DNA from: Trichopria drosophilae | Lineage: Eukaryota; Arthropoda; Insecta; Hymenoptera; Diapriidae | NCBI GenBank assembly: GCA_030407085.1 | Contig: CM059584.1 | Span: 133,476,001-133,540,000, forward strand | Direction: 5' to 3' | DNA: 64,000 bases | In this document: positions 37,099 through 49,362 of the stretch, in pieces | Layout of the letters: every line of letters begins with the position of its first letter | How positions within the stretch are numbered: position 1 is the stretch's first letter | Notes under the pieces: generated by a model | The model's database searches: none | The model's input: only the letters and a program-made list of their open reading frames with translations | What the model was told of the DNA's origin: nothing | Position numbers and translations under genes: made by a program

Positions 37099-38509
37099 GC
37101 AGGACCACAAAAAAATTTGTTTCGAGACAACTTGAATCAGGAATAGTGGAGCTTACAGATTTTTAGCCGCTGAAAACGAATCCGTTATTCGATTTGGCCC
37201 ATCACGTCAGGATTTTAAGATATGTGATGCGAAAAATACTCAAAAATATACTTTTTAGCAATTTAAGGTTAGGATATGTGAAAACTCTGACACGATGAGC
37301 TAACTTGGACAAAGAATTCGTTTTCAGCAACCAAAAATCTAAGGTCTTTGCAAAACTCACAGGTATTTGTTGTTTAGTTCTAAATTGTTGGTCGAAAATA
37401 AATAAAATTGTTATTGGTTCGCCAACATGTATCCGCCATATTAAATTTTTGAAAATCTGAGGTCAGATTCATAATCAGCTACCTCAAAAACTCCCCAAGT
37501 ATGATGTTTTTAGCTGATTCTCAGTTATAAAAAATTATTTAACGAAATAAAATTGAGGTGCGTGATAGCATAACTGCCGAAAATCATGTCAATTTCTGAA
37601 AAACAATTGAGGGCTCCTACGGCCAGCAGAACTTTTTCTCGCTAGCGAAGTAGGTCGCGATTTTGTATTAGTGCCGGGGCGTCGGGAAGCACATTTTAAT
37701 TCTGCAAATGATCTCCTAAAAGTTAATGTTGAAAATCGGATGTCAAATTCGTAATCAGCGACCCCGAAAACTCCCGAGTGCCTAGTTTCATATCAATCAT
37801 ATAACTTTTCAACATTACGGTCCGCCATTTCGGATTTTGAAAATCTGAGTTCAGATTAGTAATCAGCGACCTCGAAAACCCCCGAGTAACAATTTCCAGC
37901 CATTTTCCGTTAAAATTAACTTCATGATGAAATATATATTTCTACTTAACAAATAAAGAAAGAAATGTTTACGTAAACAATTTTTTTATGAGATTTTATC
38001 AACCGAACAAGATTTTTGCAAAGTTTTATTCAAAGACTCGGGATTTCTAAAATTCTTAAGCTTTTCGGTTGCATCTAGGCTTGCGTCGTTGCATTTTTTA
38101 TACCGTCTATTGGTTACATATGATGACCCAATAATCCCAGCAAAATTCACAGTGAGCATATGCCCCGTTTCGGAAATATGAGGGGTCAAAGTTGACCATG
38201 TCCAATAAAAAATGTACATCAATTTCACATTTATACTCGAATAATAATGTTAAAAAAAATCAGACGATATGGTTCTTTACAGATTTTTGGCTGCTGATTA
38301 CGAATCTGAAGTCAGATTTTAAAAATTCAAAATGGCGGATCCAATATGGCGGACGACTTTTTTTAAAATCGATCTAATTTGCGTAAAAATTATTACTCGG
38401 GGTTTTTTTTGGGTCGCTGAGTACGAATCTGAAGCCATATTTTAGAAATTCAAAATGGCAAATCCAAAATGGCGGACGACTTTTAAAAAATCAAATGCAA
38501 AATAAAGTT

Positions 38510-38882
38510 TAACAAAGGCAAGATGCAATACTCCAACCAAGGCAAGATGTAATAATCCGACCGGCAAAGGTAAGATAGTATAATCCAACAAACAAAGGCA
38601 AGATGTAATAATCCAAACGACAAAGGTAAGATCGTAAAATTCAACCAACAAAGGCAAGATGTAATAATCCGACCAGCAAAGGTAAAATAGTGTAATCCAA
38701 CAAACAAAGGCAAGATGTAATAATCCAAACGGCAAAGGTAAGATCGTAAAATCCAACCAACAAAGGCAAGATGTAATAATCCGACCGGTAAAGGTAAAAT
38801 AGTATAATTCAACCAACAATGGCAAGTTGTAAAAATCCAACCAACAAAGGCAAGATGCAATACTCCAACCAAGGCAAGATAC
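38510..38882. repeat. 56-bp minisatellite with alternating units
   Basis: GGCAAGATGTAATAATCC recurs at 38541, 38597, 38653, 38709, 38765 and (diverged) 38821, an exact 56-base spacing. Each unit contains two half-units of about 28 bases. Units alternate between an ATCCGACC...ATAGT type and an ATCCAAAC...ATCGT type, so the higher-order period is 112. The array is bracketed by the same 36-bp variant at 38511 and 38847. Minus-strand ORFs of up to 167 codons are by-products of the repeat. Confidence 0.85.
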
Positions 38883-39095
38883 TTTTATTTTATCACATTC
38901 GCAAGCAAACGATTCAAATAAGATGTACAATGGAATGGAAATCAATGAAATGCTGATCTGCTGATAGTTTTTTTGTTTTTAGGGTTTTTGAATATAGGCT
39001 GAAATCTTTTATAAATTCGAGATTTTCAACACTAAAGATACATTTATTTTATCACTTTCGCAAGCCCACGATTCAAATAAGATGTCTTAAACGAT
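38878..39095. repeat. Direct duplication next to the minisatellite
   Basis: AAGATACTTTTATTTTATCA, TTCGCAAG and CGATTCAAATAAGATGT occur at about 38878 and again at about 39037, roughly 160 bases apart. Confidence 0.6.
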
Positions 39096-39679
39096 GTATT
39101 AAAACTTTGATTGTCTTTAGACTGTCTTTTGTTTCCTATGCAGAGTCAAAACAGATTTAATTCAGCGACAAAGAAAGCTCAGTGCCTTTTCTATGCTCAT
39201 TTTGAAATTTTGCAGGGATTATAGGGTCATCATATGGAACCAATTGGCATAAAAAAAGTTTCAATATTCGAGGTATGAAAAAGGGGAATTTTTGGCATGG
39301 GGCTTACAGAGGGTCTTTGTATATATAGCTGTATATTTTACATTAAGTATCCGAATCGCGTATTTCTTTTTGTTATTTTGGACGTTATAAATAAAGGATC
39401 TTAAAAATAAAATTTATCTTTTAATTTGAAAACAAGTTTTTTCTCTTCGGAAAGAGAACCGAATTTTTTTCTGGTTATAGTTGCATCTATGATTATCAAT
39501 CACTTTGAAAATTTGGACAAAACATAGATGAGCTTTTTGAGCCCCCCCCCCCGTTTTTACACGCAACAAATTAAGCCCAGACGCGACTGAAAAACTTGTC
39601 AATTGAAAATATTGCGAGCATTCGAATTACAAATTTGCAAAAATTGGCGTTCGTCGCTCATCATCATCGCCCGCCCCAA

Positions 39680-40270
39680 ACAACCAAAAGAAATCTTGAA
39701 GAGCTCTTTAGGAAACATTGTAAGCTGTATTAAATATTTATCAGAAAAAGCTCTTAAAGTGATCTTTAAGCAGACTTATGCGTCGATTTAAAGAGCTCTA
39801 CAAGACCTCTCAAATATGAGGCCTCAGAAAAGAGGTCTTATTTGAGAGCCTTGACATACAAAAAGAATAATATAAATGAAAAGCAAATTTCTGAAAATTA
39901 TAGAGTTTATTTTTGTACCTTAATTATTAATTTATATAATTTTTACCTTTTTATTTACGGTTTGTATATATTTATATATTGGATGGTGTTTTCATTCAAT
40001 AAAACGGGAATCCTACAATAATAATACAAAATTGTGATAACACTTGATAAATATCGTAAAAGCACTTATTTTGTTATTGTAGCTTATAATATATCGGTTT
40101 GCATATGAAGTAAATATCGCGCGATCTCATTTTCGGATTCAGTAATAGCCACCTAGTAGTAAGACATTTTTAAAAGCTTGTTTTATAGATTATCTTACTT
40201 CAGACCTCTTCAGGAAGTCTTTTAAGAGATATCTTTGGACTGAGCTCTGGACGACTTATTTAAGAGGTAT
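39680..40270. repeat. Loose inverted repeat with GAGCTCTT / GAGGTCTT words
   Basis: Left part (CTTGAAGAGCTCTTTAGG, AGAGGTCTTATTTGAGAG) and right part (CAGACCTCTTCAGGAAGTCT, GACTTATTTAAGAGGTATGT) are inverted and built of short iterated words. Similar CGTTCGTCG...ATCATCGCC sequence flanks both sides (39646 and 40291), in direct orientation. Confidence 0.4.
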
Positions 40271-40549
40271 GTGCCGTATTGGACACTTCGCCGTTCGTCG
40301 TTTATCATCGCCGTTCGCCATTCGGCCCTTATCGAACTAGATTGCCGCCAATCGTCATAACAGTGGTTCCCTGCTAATCAGAACCGCAACGAACATCATC
40401 CTCAACGAGTAAGTAGAATTACAAAATCCCGTCCTTAATTGCCATCCCCAAAGTTGAGGTGCTCCCATCTTTGTCTTCCCTCAAAGCCACTGGAACACAT
40501 CTCTAGAAAGCCCATGGTGCTGTTCCACTTATTTAAATAATCCCAAGTT

Positions 40550-40775
40550 CCGATGTTTTAGAAGTGTCCTACCTGCGGTTCATGGAGGTTATCTTCTTTA
40601 ACTAACTCCCTTGCATTCAGACTAGGTTGCTCACGCATCCTACTCCTGAGTGTGCCCCTTTGCCGACGTTTAGAAATGGCCTACCTGTGGTTCATAGAGG
40701 ATATCTTGGTAAACTGACTCCCTTACACTCAGACTAGGTTGCTCCCGCTTCCTGGTTCTGAGTGCCAACATTGGT
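40550..40775. repeat. Tandem duplication of about 115 bp
   Basis: GTGTCCTACCTGCGGTTCAT, CTAACTCCCTTGCATTCAGA and CTAGGTTGCTC (from about 40567) recur slightly diverged about 115 bases later. The region 40.27-41.05 kb is GC-richer than its surroundings and may be the remains of a retrotransposon. No ORF is recognisable. Confidence 0.55.
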
Positions 40776-41144
40776 TTTGTCATTTAAAGTCCCTGTCTTC
40801 CTTTCATTCATCTTTCGTCGTTTAATACAACCCAATAATCAACAGTTATTCTTTATTTTTAATTTTTCTTAAATCTTTTCCTTGGCTACTGGCAATTAGA
40901 TGTTTCAATAATGGGCCTTTTAATAAGGCACTAATTCTTTACCGGCAATCGTGATCCTTCATCCCTCCGGTTTGCGCTATGATCCAGAGTTCCAAAACCT
41001 TTGGGAAATGGTGTTCCATAACGTCGAACCAGCCCTAGACCGACCCACGGTTGACTGTCTCGAAGCAAGTAAATTTAGTTTCGTTAATAAAATAAATTCA
41101 ATAAATTTACAATGAATTTAATGCCTAGTTTCTTATCTTCTTTC

Positions 41145-42110
41145 CTATCTCTGGAGCTTCCTAATATTTAGGATGATTAATACAAACATCCCGTTACTTA
41201 TGTCTCGCGATGATAATGTTCTGTAAAAATGCAAAACTTTGTACTTATTAATATTCAAATTTAAGCACTTTGCTATGCACCACTCCTGTACACGTTCTAA
41301 ATTTTTCCACAGGTTAAATACCTCCAGAGGGCTTTGTACAGTAGTATAAAATTTCAAATCGTTCGCATAAAGAAGACAATTTAAAAACTGAGCATAAGTC
41401 ATTTATGAAGACATTAAATAAGAATGGAACTAGATGAGATCCTTGAGGAACACGCGAAGGTACCTGAATAGAAGCAGATTTATAATTCTTTATGCGGACG
41501 ATTTGTATTCTCTCCACCAAGTAAGACACTCTCAATTTCAATGTTGTATTCGTTCAAAGACCACGAATACTAAAGTTATAAAGTTTATGTAGAAGGATGT
41601 TTTGGTTAATGGAGTCAAATGCTTTGGAGAAATCTAAGTAAATAGAGTCAACCTGGAGTCCTGTTTCAAGACCGTCATTTACAAAAGATGTAAAAGTAAT
41701 CAAGTTTGATACAGTAGATCTTCTCTTCATGAAACAATTTTGCGAGGATGAAATAATATCCGAAAATTGAGCAGTAACTTTACCTGTCATGAGAGCATCA
41801 AATAACATTGGTAACGGACTTATAATTGAGACAGGGCGATAATTTATAATTTCCTACCTATTTCCATTTTTGTTTTCCAGAAATCGGGAAATATCTCAGA
41901 TGATAAATGAACTATTAAATAGAAACAATATAGGTTGAAAAAAGGGAAGAAATTCATATCTTAATAACTCATGGACGAAGTTGATCAGGACCAGAAGCAA
42001 AATCATGCTTTAGTCCATGAATAGCTTTTATGATATCGTCAGTGGCAAGTAGAGTAACGTCTATGATTCCAATATCAACGTGAGATGAAGTGACTGATGT
42101 TTCTGAAAGT
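41145..42110 (-). pseudogene. Degenerate LINE reverse transcriptase
   Basis: Minus-strand fragments keep the order of non-LTR retrotransposon RT motifs. Near 42.0 kb is DDIIKAIHGLKHDFASGPDQ. At 41554-41808 are QNCFMKRRSTVSNLITFTSF and YLDFSKAFDSINQNILLHKL. At 41314-41541 is VPSRVPQGSHLVPFLFNVFI followed by NDL. Next is LLYANDLKFYTTV, where the first aspartate of the catalytic [FY]ADD box is Asn (41358-41369). In-frame stops and frameshifts separate the pieces, so the copy is dead. Jockey/I-type clades are likely. No endonuclease domain was found upstream (above 42.1 kb). Confidence 0.8.
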
Positions 42111-42129
42111 ACCATTTTACGCCCCTCGT

Positions 42130-43950
42130 AAGAAAATAATTGTTAGCATTTATATTCCAATATTTACAGCACCTCAACCGAGCTGTAGCACGGGTAATTT
42201 GTCTACACGGTACGGAAACCGCACACGAAAACAAAAAGTAGAATACTTTGAATCTGGCTCTGATTCTAATTGATTGACACTATTAATCTTGTGTATTTCG
42301 CACTTAAATAAAATTTCATAACAATCAAAATAGACTACCTATGCTTTCACTTTTATAGCGGAAAACGATAAAAAAGAAGTGGTCCAAATAGGAAAATGGA
42401 TAGGTCCGAATTGGAACATGATTGTTCATGCATAATTATCGAGTCGAAAAACGTCATACAATATTTTTTCAAAATTGTGTCATGTATCTTTATCAGAATT
42501 GCGTTTATTGTAACAAAACCTTTTTTTTTGCAACTTTATTTATTAACCATTTGAAGCACGGTAATCCCCTGTAAGAGTTATTTTTTACCCGATAGTTTTA
42601 TTTATAAAAAATCACTTTCTGAATATTTAGAAATAGTGGTTGGTTTTTCCAGTAGTTAAAGTATTTATCTACCTCGTTAGACCACTAATATTTAAACTGC
42701 ATTTGTTATAAAAATGTCATAAATAAATAAACACAAAAAAAAATGCAGTTTTTATTGGAAAAAAGCGTTCTCCAGCTTATTGGAGGTTCGATTTCGATGA
42801 GAATTTTTACAAAGAAGTTTTTATGGTCCATGATGACGAATCCGGGATCAGATTTCAAAAATTCAAAATGGCGCCATATTTAATCCTCCATTTTGAATTT
42901 TGAAAATCTGAGGTCATATTCGTAATCAGCGAATGTTTTTTTTCTAAAAATTCAATTATTTTTGTAAATGTTTTTAAATTTTTTTTAAATGTTATAGAAA
43001 AACACGTCAGTTTTTATTTTTGTGACTTTTCATCTCAATACAGCTATATAAAACAAAAAAAAATAACAGTTTGATCCGGTTTTTTGGTAATATCTTGGCT
43101 TCTACTTAAGTTTCGACAACGTTATATCAGCCAATTTTGAAGCTAATTTCAAACCCTACAAATTATCTTCAAAACACTTTGACCAAAAATGAATATTTCT
43201 CAGGTTAGAGCCGATAAAAAGAGACAAAATGCATATTTTTGCGGTTTTTCGCTTCTAACTCGTTTCGTTCAACAGCTAGTGAATTTTTGTATAGGAGAAA
43301 GTTGTAGAGCTTCAATAGAACTACAATCTAACACCATAAGTTGTTTCGTTTTGATATAAATTGAGCGAAAAAATGAGAAAAATACCGTTTTTAGTTTTTT
43401 TACTATGGCGCATCACTTTTAAAAATCTGATAAAAATTGACTATATAGATTGGCCTAAAATACATCTTCTTGAATTTTTTCAAGAGGACTTTTTTTTTAA
43501 ACGCAAGAAAACATGTTTTGAATTTTTTATGAATTTTTTAAAAAGTTTCTATAAAGTTAAATTACTTGAAAAAATTTTCGTAGCTACACTCTAATATTAT
43601 TTACACGCATGAATTTTTCTGTAAAGATTGCATAGTGTGGCTATGAAATAAAAAATAAAAAATGAAAATTCACGTTTTTTCCTATAGCGAGCGCAATTTT
43701 GGAGATAGGGAATTGAAAATTTCTGAGAATTATTATTTTTCGACATAGAAAAGGATAAAATTTCATTCATCTGAATCCCTGCTGGGGCAGATTGGACCTT
43801 TTTATCCTGCTAGACCCTTTCAACCTTTTTCAAAGAAATATGTGTAATACTTCAAAGATTTAATAACAAAAATTTGCGTAGCAATAAACACGTGGTATGA
43901 CTTTATCACAGTAAATTTAAGAGTAAGGAAGTTGTGAGTGAACAGTTAAT
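42130..43950. other. Intergenic, nothing recognised except a dispersed repeat
   Basis: One ATGGC-type repeat pair at 42830-42935. Otherwise AT-rich with short random ORFs. Confidence 0.45.
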
Positions 43951-43952
43951 CA

Positions 43953-44147
43953 AATAATCAACGGTAATATTACAAAATGGCCAACACAGTTTGTATTAAA
44001 AAACACATCAAGTTCATTCCTTTAAACTTTATTTCCTGCCCAACATTTCGAGCTTGTTGGAGGTCCACCGCATTCAAAGGAATGAATTTAATTGTTTTTT
44101 AATAAGAACTGTGTTGGCCATTTTATAATAATACCGTTGATTATTTA
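43953..44147. mobile_element. Short inverted-repeat element
   Basis: Ends AATAATCAACGGTAATATTA and the near complement of ATAATACCGTTGATTATT, with ATGGCCAACACAG arms inside. About 195 bp, no coding sequence. Confidence 0.55.
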
Positions 44148-44513
44148 TTATAATAAAGAATATCATGGGCAACGTGCCATAAAACTTTGGTATTACAACG
44201 TTTGGGATGATAATTTAATATATTAATTTCCTTTATAGGTTATGTGCGTTTATGAATCGCAAAAAATGTACACACGCATTCACACCTTAAAAACATCTTA
44301 TGTAACTCCGATTTTCAAAAGATCGTGAAAGGAACATGTGATACATACATCGTAAATACTTTTTTGGTGTTTTTTATCGTTTGTTGCGTATAACATGAAT
44401 AATATGTATCCTCTTGTATTGTTTCGTTGAATAAAATGATTAAAACGTTAGTCAACATTTTAAGGTTAGGAGTTACTGATTTGATAATAATTATTTTTCG
44501 TTTTCTTGTTTAA

Positions 44514-47500
44514 CCTGTAGACTGCCGGAAAATCTATATTTGGATTTCAATAAATAATTACTGAATTCGCTAAAAATCAATATTCTGGGTTTTTTTAGGC
44601 CGCTGATTACGAATCTGGTGTTAGTTTTCAAAAATTCAAAATGGCGGATCCAATATGGCAGGCGAATTTTTCTAAACGGCAGTATACGCTGCAGCAGAGT
44701 ACTGAGGGAAACAGATGTGCTTTCGTTCTCATGAACACGGACTAAGAAGTGGAAATGTTATTTTTGAAAACTAACATAAGATTCGTTTAATTTTAAAGGA
44801 GAAAATTGATGTTGAATTATTGCCAACCGGAAAGTCTATATAGGTGATTCTCCAGAAACGTACACTGAATGTGTCGCCAATGTTATTTGACTGTTTCGAA
44901 ATGAAATACTATTATAAATGTTATGTTGTTGCAATTTCCTATAAATTGATTCTTAAACTAGAATATATTGACTAACTTTTCATGCATATATACTAAATTT
45001 AAATCTTGCTTTTTATTTTGAAATGAACGTTGGAAACTTATATTGTCATATTTAAAAAAAAAATTGCTATTTAATGTATTTCTTTACAGCAATGTAACAT
45101 AAAAATATAAATAATTTTTTGCAATGATTTAAAAATTACTTTCAACTATGCTCTTTATAATGTATAAGGTGAATTACGTATAAGAGTAATTCTACAGTAC
45201 TTTTAACTTTTACCGTACGTGACGATATATCATGGATGCAAATGGATATCACTAAAAGAAAATCGAGATTCTTGTCGTATAATATATTACGAAACTAGTC
45301 CTTGTACGTTTTGTCAGACTATTAAGCATTGTAATGCAGACAAACGAGCTTAAAGTACGATTTTTCCAAATTTTGGAGCGTACAATCCAACATTTTTATT
45401 TTGATATTGCTCTAAAAAAAATAACTTTAGTCGAATCGCTCTGTAAATTTCAGAGAATCTCCGCATAATTATATTGTTTCAAATAGAAAGCGGTCCAACA
45501 GTGTGCCTATCTTTAAAAAAATTCTACAGCCTAAAATGTGAGCGTAACACCGATTATTAGAAATTCGAAAATTTCTTACTTTTTTCATTATAGAAAAAAT
45601 AACTTTTTCTTATTTCAATTTTTATTTTCACATATTCATTCTACATGAAAAGCCCTACAAAATGAGATGTCCAACATACGTGTGCCTCAAAAGCTTACTT
45701 TGTGGGAACACTTTAAAAATGGTCTGTTCTGTGCGAAACTCGTTCGAAAAAGCAACATTTTCAAATGGCACACTTAAAGGACGTTTATTACGGGGATCAA
45801 CTAGGATGTAATTTCTTCCTTATAGGATTTCTGAAGTTCCCATCACATGTTTAAGTTGCCGTTGGATATCCTACATCGTAAAATCGACATTTTAGTAACA
45901 TGAAATATTGACACTCCACATTTTTTTTAATTATTCATTATTTTTACGATTAGAATGCAAGACTAACATCGTAAAAAGTAAATTAACGTTTTTTGGGATG
46001 AAAATAGCTATTTAATCTTTGTTTAATAAAATATATATGTTTCTATTATGAATTGTTTCTCAATATTTTCCCCAACGTTCATCAACATTCTTTTTTTCAT
46101 CATCAGTTATTGTCATATAAATTAAGAATTTGTTGACTTTTGTCATTGACTCTTCTCGAAGTAAGATAAATCATGTTATAGAATTCATTCCACCTACAAT
46201 TTTATTAAAATTTCGAAATTATTGTAAAAAGCGTAAGTTTTTCATATTTTGTGCAATATAAAAAAAAAATTTTGTCCAAAAACGAGTAACACCAACTGTT
46301 TCTTATCCCTTAAGAGCCCCAGAAACAAGAAAAAAATGTTCCATTAGTGTGTCACTAAAATAATTTTTGATGATCTTTAGAAGAGAAAAGTTAAAGGTTC
46401 TGTAGAATACTCATAAATGTTATTTTTCTATTTTATATCACTGCTTAATGTTTGTGATTCTTTGCGAGTAAAAATTCCGGGTGATCTCCGAAACCTTTAA
46501 TTTTTGGGAATAAAAGTGAATCAACGTGCTAAACATAAATTCTACTGCCATAAAACTTAGGTATTCATTGGTCCTAAATAGATATTATAAGGATATTTGT
46601 TTGCATCATTTCGTTATTTAATAACATTCAATAATATGTCGATTTGGGATTCCCAAAGCCTGGTGATCTCCGAACCTTTTTTAAAAAATATTTATTTTAT
46701 TTGCAAAAGTTGATCATATTCGTTTAAAACTTATTACTCGGGGGTTTTTGGGGTCGCTGAATCCAAATGTGATGTCAGATTTTTAAATTTCAAAATGGCG
46801 GATCCAATATGGCGACCAAAAATTGTTACAGTTGATCATATTCGCTTGAAACTTATTACTCAGTTTTTTTTTGAAGGGGGGGGGGGGAGTTGCTGAATCC
46901 AAATATGATGTCAGATATTAAAATTACAATAAAAATTGAAAAAAACAAATAAAAGAAATGTAAATCTTACATTGATCTCACGATACACATTTTTTTAACT
47001 CCGTGCGTTAAGTGCTCACTCTCACATTATCATTTGGGAGAATTAAAATTTCTGAATAACGAGTTTGAAAAGAAAAGTAGAAAATTGCGACTAGAGAACT
47101 TTCGTCAGATCAGAAAACTCGCAAACTTCTAGGAAACAGCCGAAAAGGAAAACCAGAAAATAATAATATTGTATTGTAAGAATGTAATATATTAAGTAGT
47201 ATTTGTAAATATTGTTTTTTTTTTGTACTTTTCTGAATAAATAATTATTGATTGTAAATTTTAAACACCTTAATTTTAGAATTCGGTATGCCATATTGGA
47301 TCCGCTATGTTGAATTTAGCTTATCTGTCGATGGATTCATGAACAGCGACCCCGAAAACCCCTAAATACCTAGTTTCAGCTTGATCAAGTAATTTTTTAA
47401 GCATTCGGTCCGCCATATTGTATCCACCATCTTGAATTTGAAATATTTAACAATTTATAATCGTCGACTAACATAATTTGTGATTTTTATATGTATATAT

Positions 47501-48313
47501 TGACTAATATTTAGCGTACATAATAATATTCATCATTTAACGTATAATCAATGATTAAAATTTAAGAATGGCTATGCATTAGTAATAACAATCATGAATT
47601 TTGCGCAACATTGGATTCCCACTTCAGAACGTACCCACAACATATTTCACAAAAAAAAAATTATTTCGATAAAAAATTACGAAAACGTGTACTTTTCAGG
47701 AGAATCACCCGTATATGTACAGTATTCCTTCCCTTATTCTAATTTTGTCTCTTCTCCTATTCTAATATTTCCCCTCACGCGTTCTCCCCACTGACGTATG
47801 TTGACGTGTGGATTTTCTATATACAAATAACGGCGCATGAGCAACAAAAGAAAAAGAGACAAAAGTGAGACTACAAATCTAAGTACAGTAGTCCTTCTCT
47901 TATTCTAATTCCTCTTATTCTAACTTCTTCTCTTATTCTAATTTTTTCACTTCCTCTAATCTAATTTCATGTATACAACATAACCTAAAAAAACTCTTTT
48001 TAAAAACAAAAACATTTAACAATAAGTCAGTTCGGTTATCTGTCTAATAAATAATATTGTGTTAATTAACATTGATGTAAAAACTCTTCACAAGATCCTA
48101 GAAAAGTGCAAACGTTTTTGGCGGTAAATTAGAATACGAGAAGAGCTACTGTAGTGGGGGAGAGGGGAAAATTAGAATAAGGGAAGGACTACTGTACTCT
48201 GCGCGTGATTGGAACTTTCTACCAATAGGTATAAGATATTTTTAAGCTATAGCCACATCATTTTGGAATTTTTAAAGGTGAATAAATTCTATCAATACCC
48301 GGCAGTCTACAGG
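44514..48313. mobile_element. Large TTAA-flanked element with many inserts
   Basis: TTAA at 44510-44513 and 48314-48317. Ends CCTGTAGACTGCCGG and complement. A second inverted match (AGGTGATTCTCCAGAAACGT near 44840 against ACTTTTCAGGAGAATCACCC near 47690) supports one damaged foldback. ATGGC-type repeats (44575-44670, 46725-46930, 47280-47440) and pogo-like MITEs (47720-48194) lie within. The 44.9-46.7 kb interior is AT-rich with no ORF I recognise. Confidence 0.5.
47720..48194. mobile_element. pogo-like MITE containing a second one
   Basis: Outer element: CAGTATTCCTTCCCTTATTC at 47720 pairs with GAATAAGGGAAGGACTACTG ending 48194, flanked by TA. Inner element: CAGTAGTCCTTCTCTTATTC at 47886 pairs with AGAATACGAGAAGAGCTACTG ending 48151, also between TA dinucleotides. 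Outer without inner is about 205 bp, like the copies at 6.3 and 32.6 kb. Confidence 0.7.
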
Positions 48314-48449
48314 TTAAGAATGAAAGAATATTTTGCTCATAACAAGTTTCGGTAAACCTTCGGAAAAGGCATCTCCTCGCAACAAAAATTTAAATTACTC
48401 TATTCCGACACTAGTGTGGTTGGAGGTTAGGGTAGTATAAAAGGGGGGT

Positions 48450-48470
48450 CTGGGGGGCGGAGCCCCCCAG
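48450..48470. repeat. GC palindrome, second copy
   Basis: CTGGGGGGCGGAGCCCCCCAG, a 21-base GC hairpin, follows GGTTAGGGTAGTATAAAAGG. It is the same core as 8244-8267. Confidence 0.6.
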
Positions 48471-48889
48471 CACGCAAACACCCCCTAGATTCACAATCGG
48501 TTCGGGAATTATTTCTACCTAGTACCCGGTTGAAACGCATCATGGGAACTTTCAACCCTTATTTACGGGCTTACTGTTGCAATTACGGAAAAAATGTATA
48601 AAATCTTTTTTGTCGAGAATTTTGCTCTCTACAACTTTTATTGGAAATATTTATCTGTCAAATTCGTATTTTTGAAAATAAATGCAAAAAACTAAAAAAA
48701 AACGCGTTTTTTGGCTATTTTTTCAAAATAGCGGCTTTAATACGTCCGACCCGCAATTTTTGTTGTCATATTCGTAATCAGGAGGCAAAGATACGTCAGA
48801 ATAGGGTACAAACAAATTTTTTTAGGAGGAGGTGCTTTTTCCGAAGGTTTACCCAAGTTTCTCTTTGTCCGACCGTAAATTTCTAAATT

Positions 48890-49058
48890 TTTGTTTCTGA
48901 TTGGATGGTTATTCTAACCTCAAACGATTCGATCGATTTTCTTATCGCTTTGTTGTGAACGAAGCTTGATACAGCTGAACGCAAGATGGTGAACTGCGCA
49001 TGCGTATAATCATGTGTTTAACACTGATAAAATCTGTGTGTGTGTAGGCCTCTAATTT
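48890..49058 (+). promoter_or_regulatory. UQCRQ promoter with NRF-1/Ewg-type site
   Basis: Three motifs stand in the right order upstream of UQCRQ. A reverse CCAAT box (TGATTGG) lies near 48899. A YY1-like CAAGATGG is at about 48982. The palindromic TGCGCATGCGTA is at 48995-49006, close to the NRF-1 (insect Ewg) consensus. NRF-1 and YY1 sites are typical of nuclear genes for respiratory-chain subunits. No TATA box is obvious. Confidence 0.5.
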
Positions 49059-49059
49059 T

Positions 49060-49155
49060 GTGTGGACATTTGTGTTCTGTATTATTAAAGTTTCGAGAGT
49101 GAATCTCGCGACCAATTTCGACCTCAGTAATCGAGAAAAGGACGTTTTTACTTAC
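49060..49155 (+). other. UQCRQ: Probable UQCRQ 5'UTR exon
   Basis: A good donor (CTTAC|GTAAGT, 49156) pairs with the acceptor ending at 49361, one base before the UQCRQ ATG. The preceding ~100 bases have higher GC than the flanks and lie downstream of promoter-type motifs. The 5' limit is a guess. Confidence 0.5.
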
Positions 49156-49362
49156 GTAAGTTCTGAACACTTCAAGGAGATTTGTTTTTAAAAATTAAGT
49201 ATAAAAAATGACTTTAATATAAAATCAGAACTTAAAAAATCACTTAAACTTTTGTCCATATCAAATCTTGATGTAGACGATTTTTGTTGGTTAAGTTAAC
49301 TCCAAAAAGTAAAGTTTCAATTTGTGTACATTAAAATTGTTTTATTTGTTACTTTAGTCAGA

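Noticed and set aside
38510..38882. CRISPR-like array
   Set aside because: The whole 56-bp unit is conserved, so there are no unique spacers, and this is an animal genome; it is a minisatellite.
38442..38945. Minus-strand 167-codon ORF rich in Leu, Tyr, Cys and Trp, resembling a membrane protein
   Set aside because: It is the translation of the 56-bp minisatellite; no start context, domain or flanking coding sequence.
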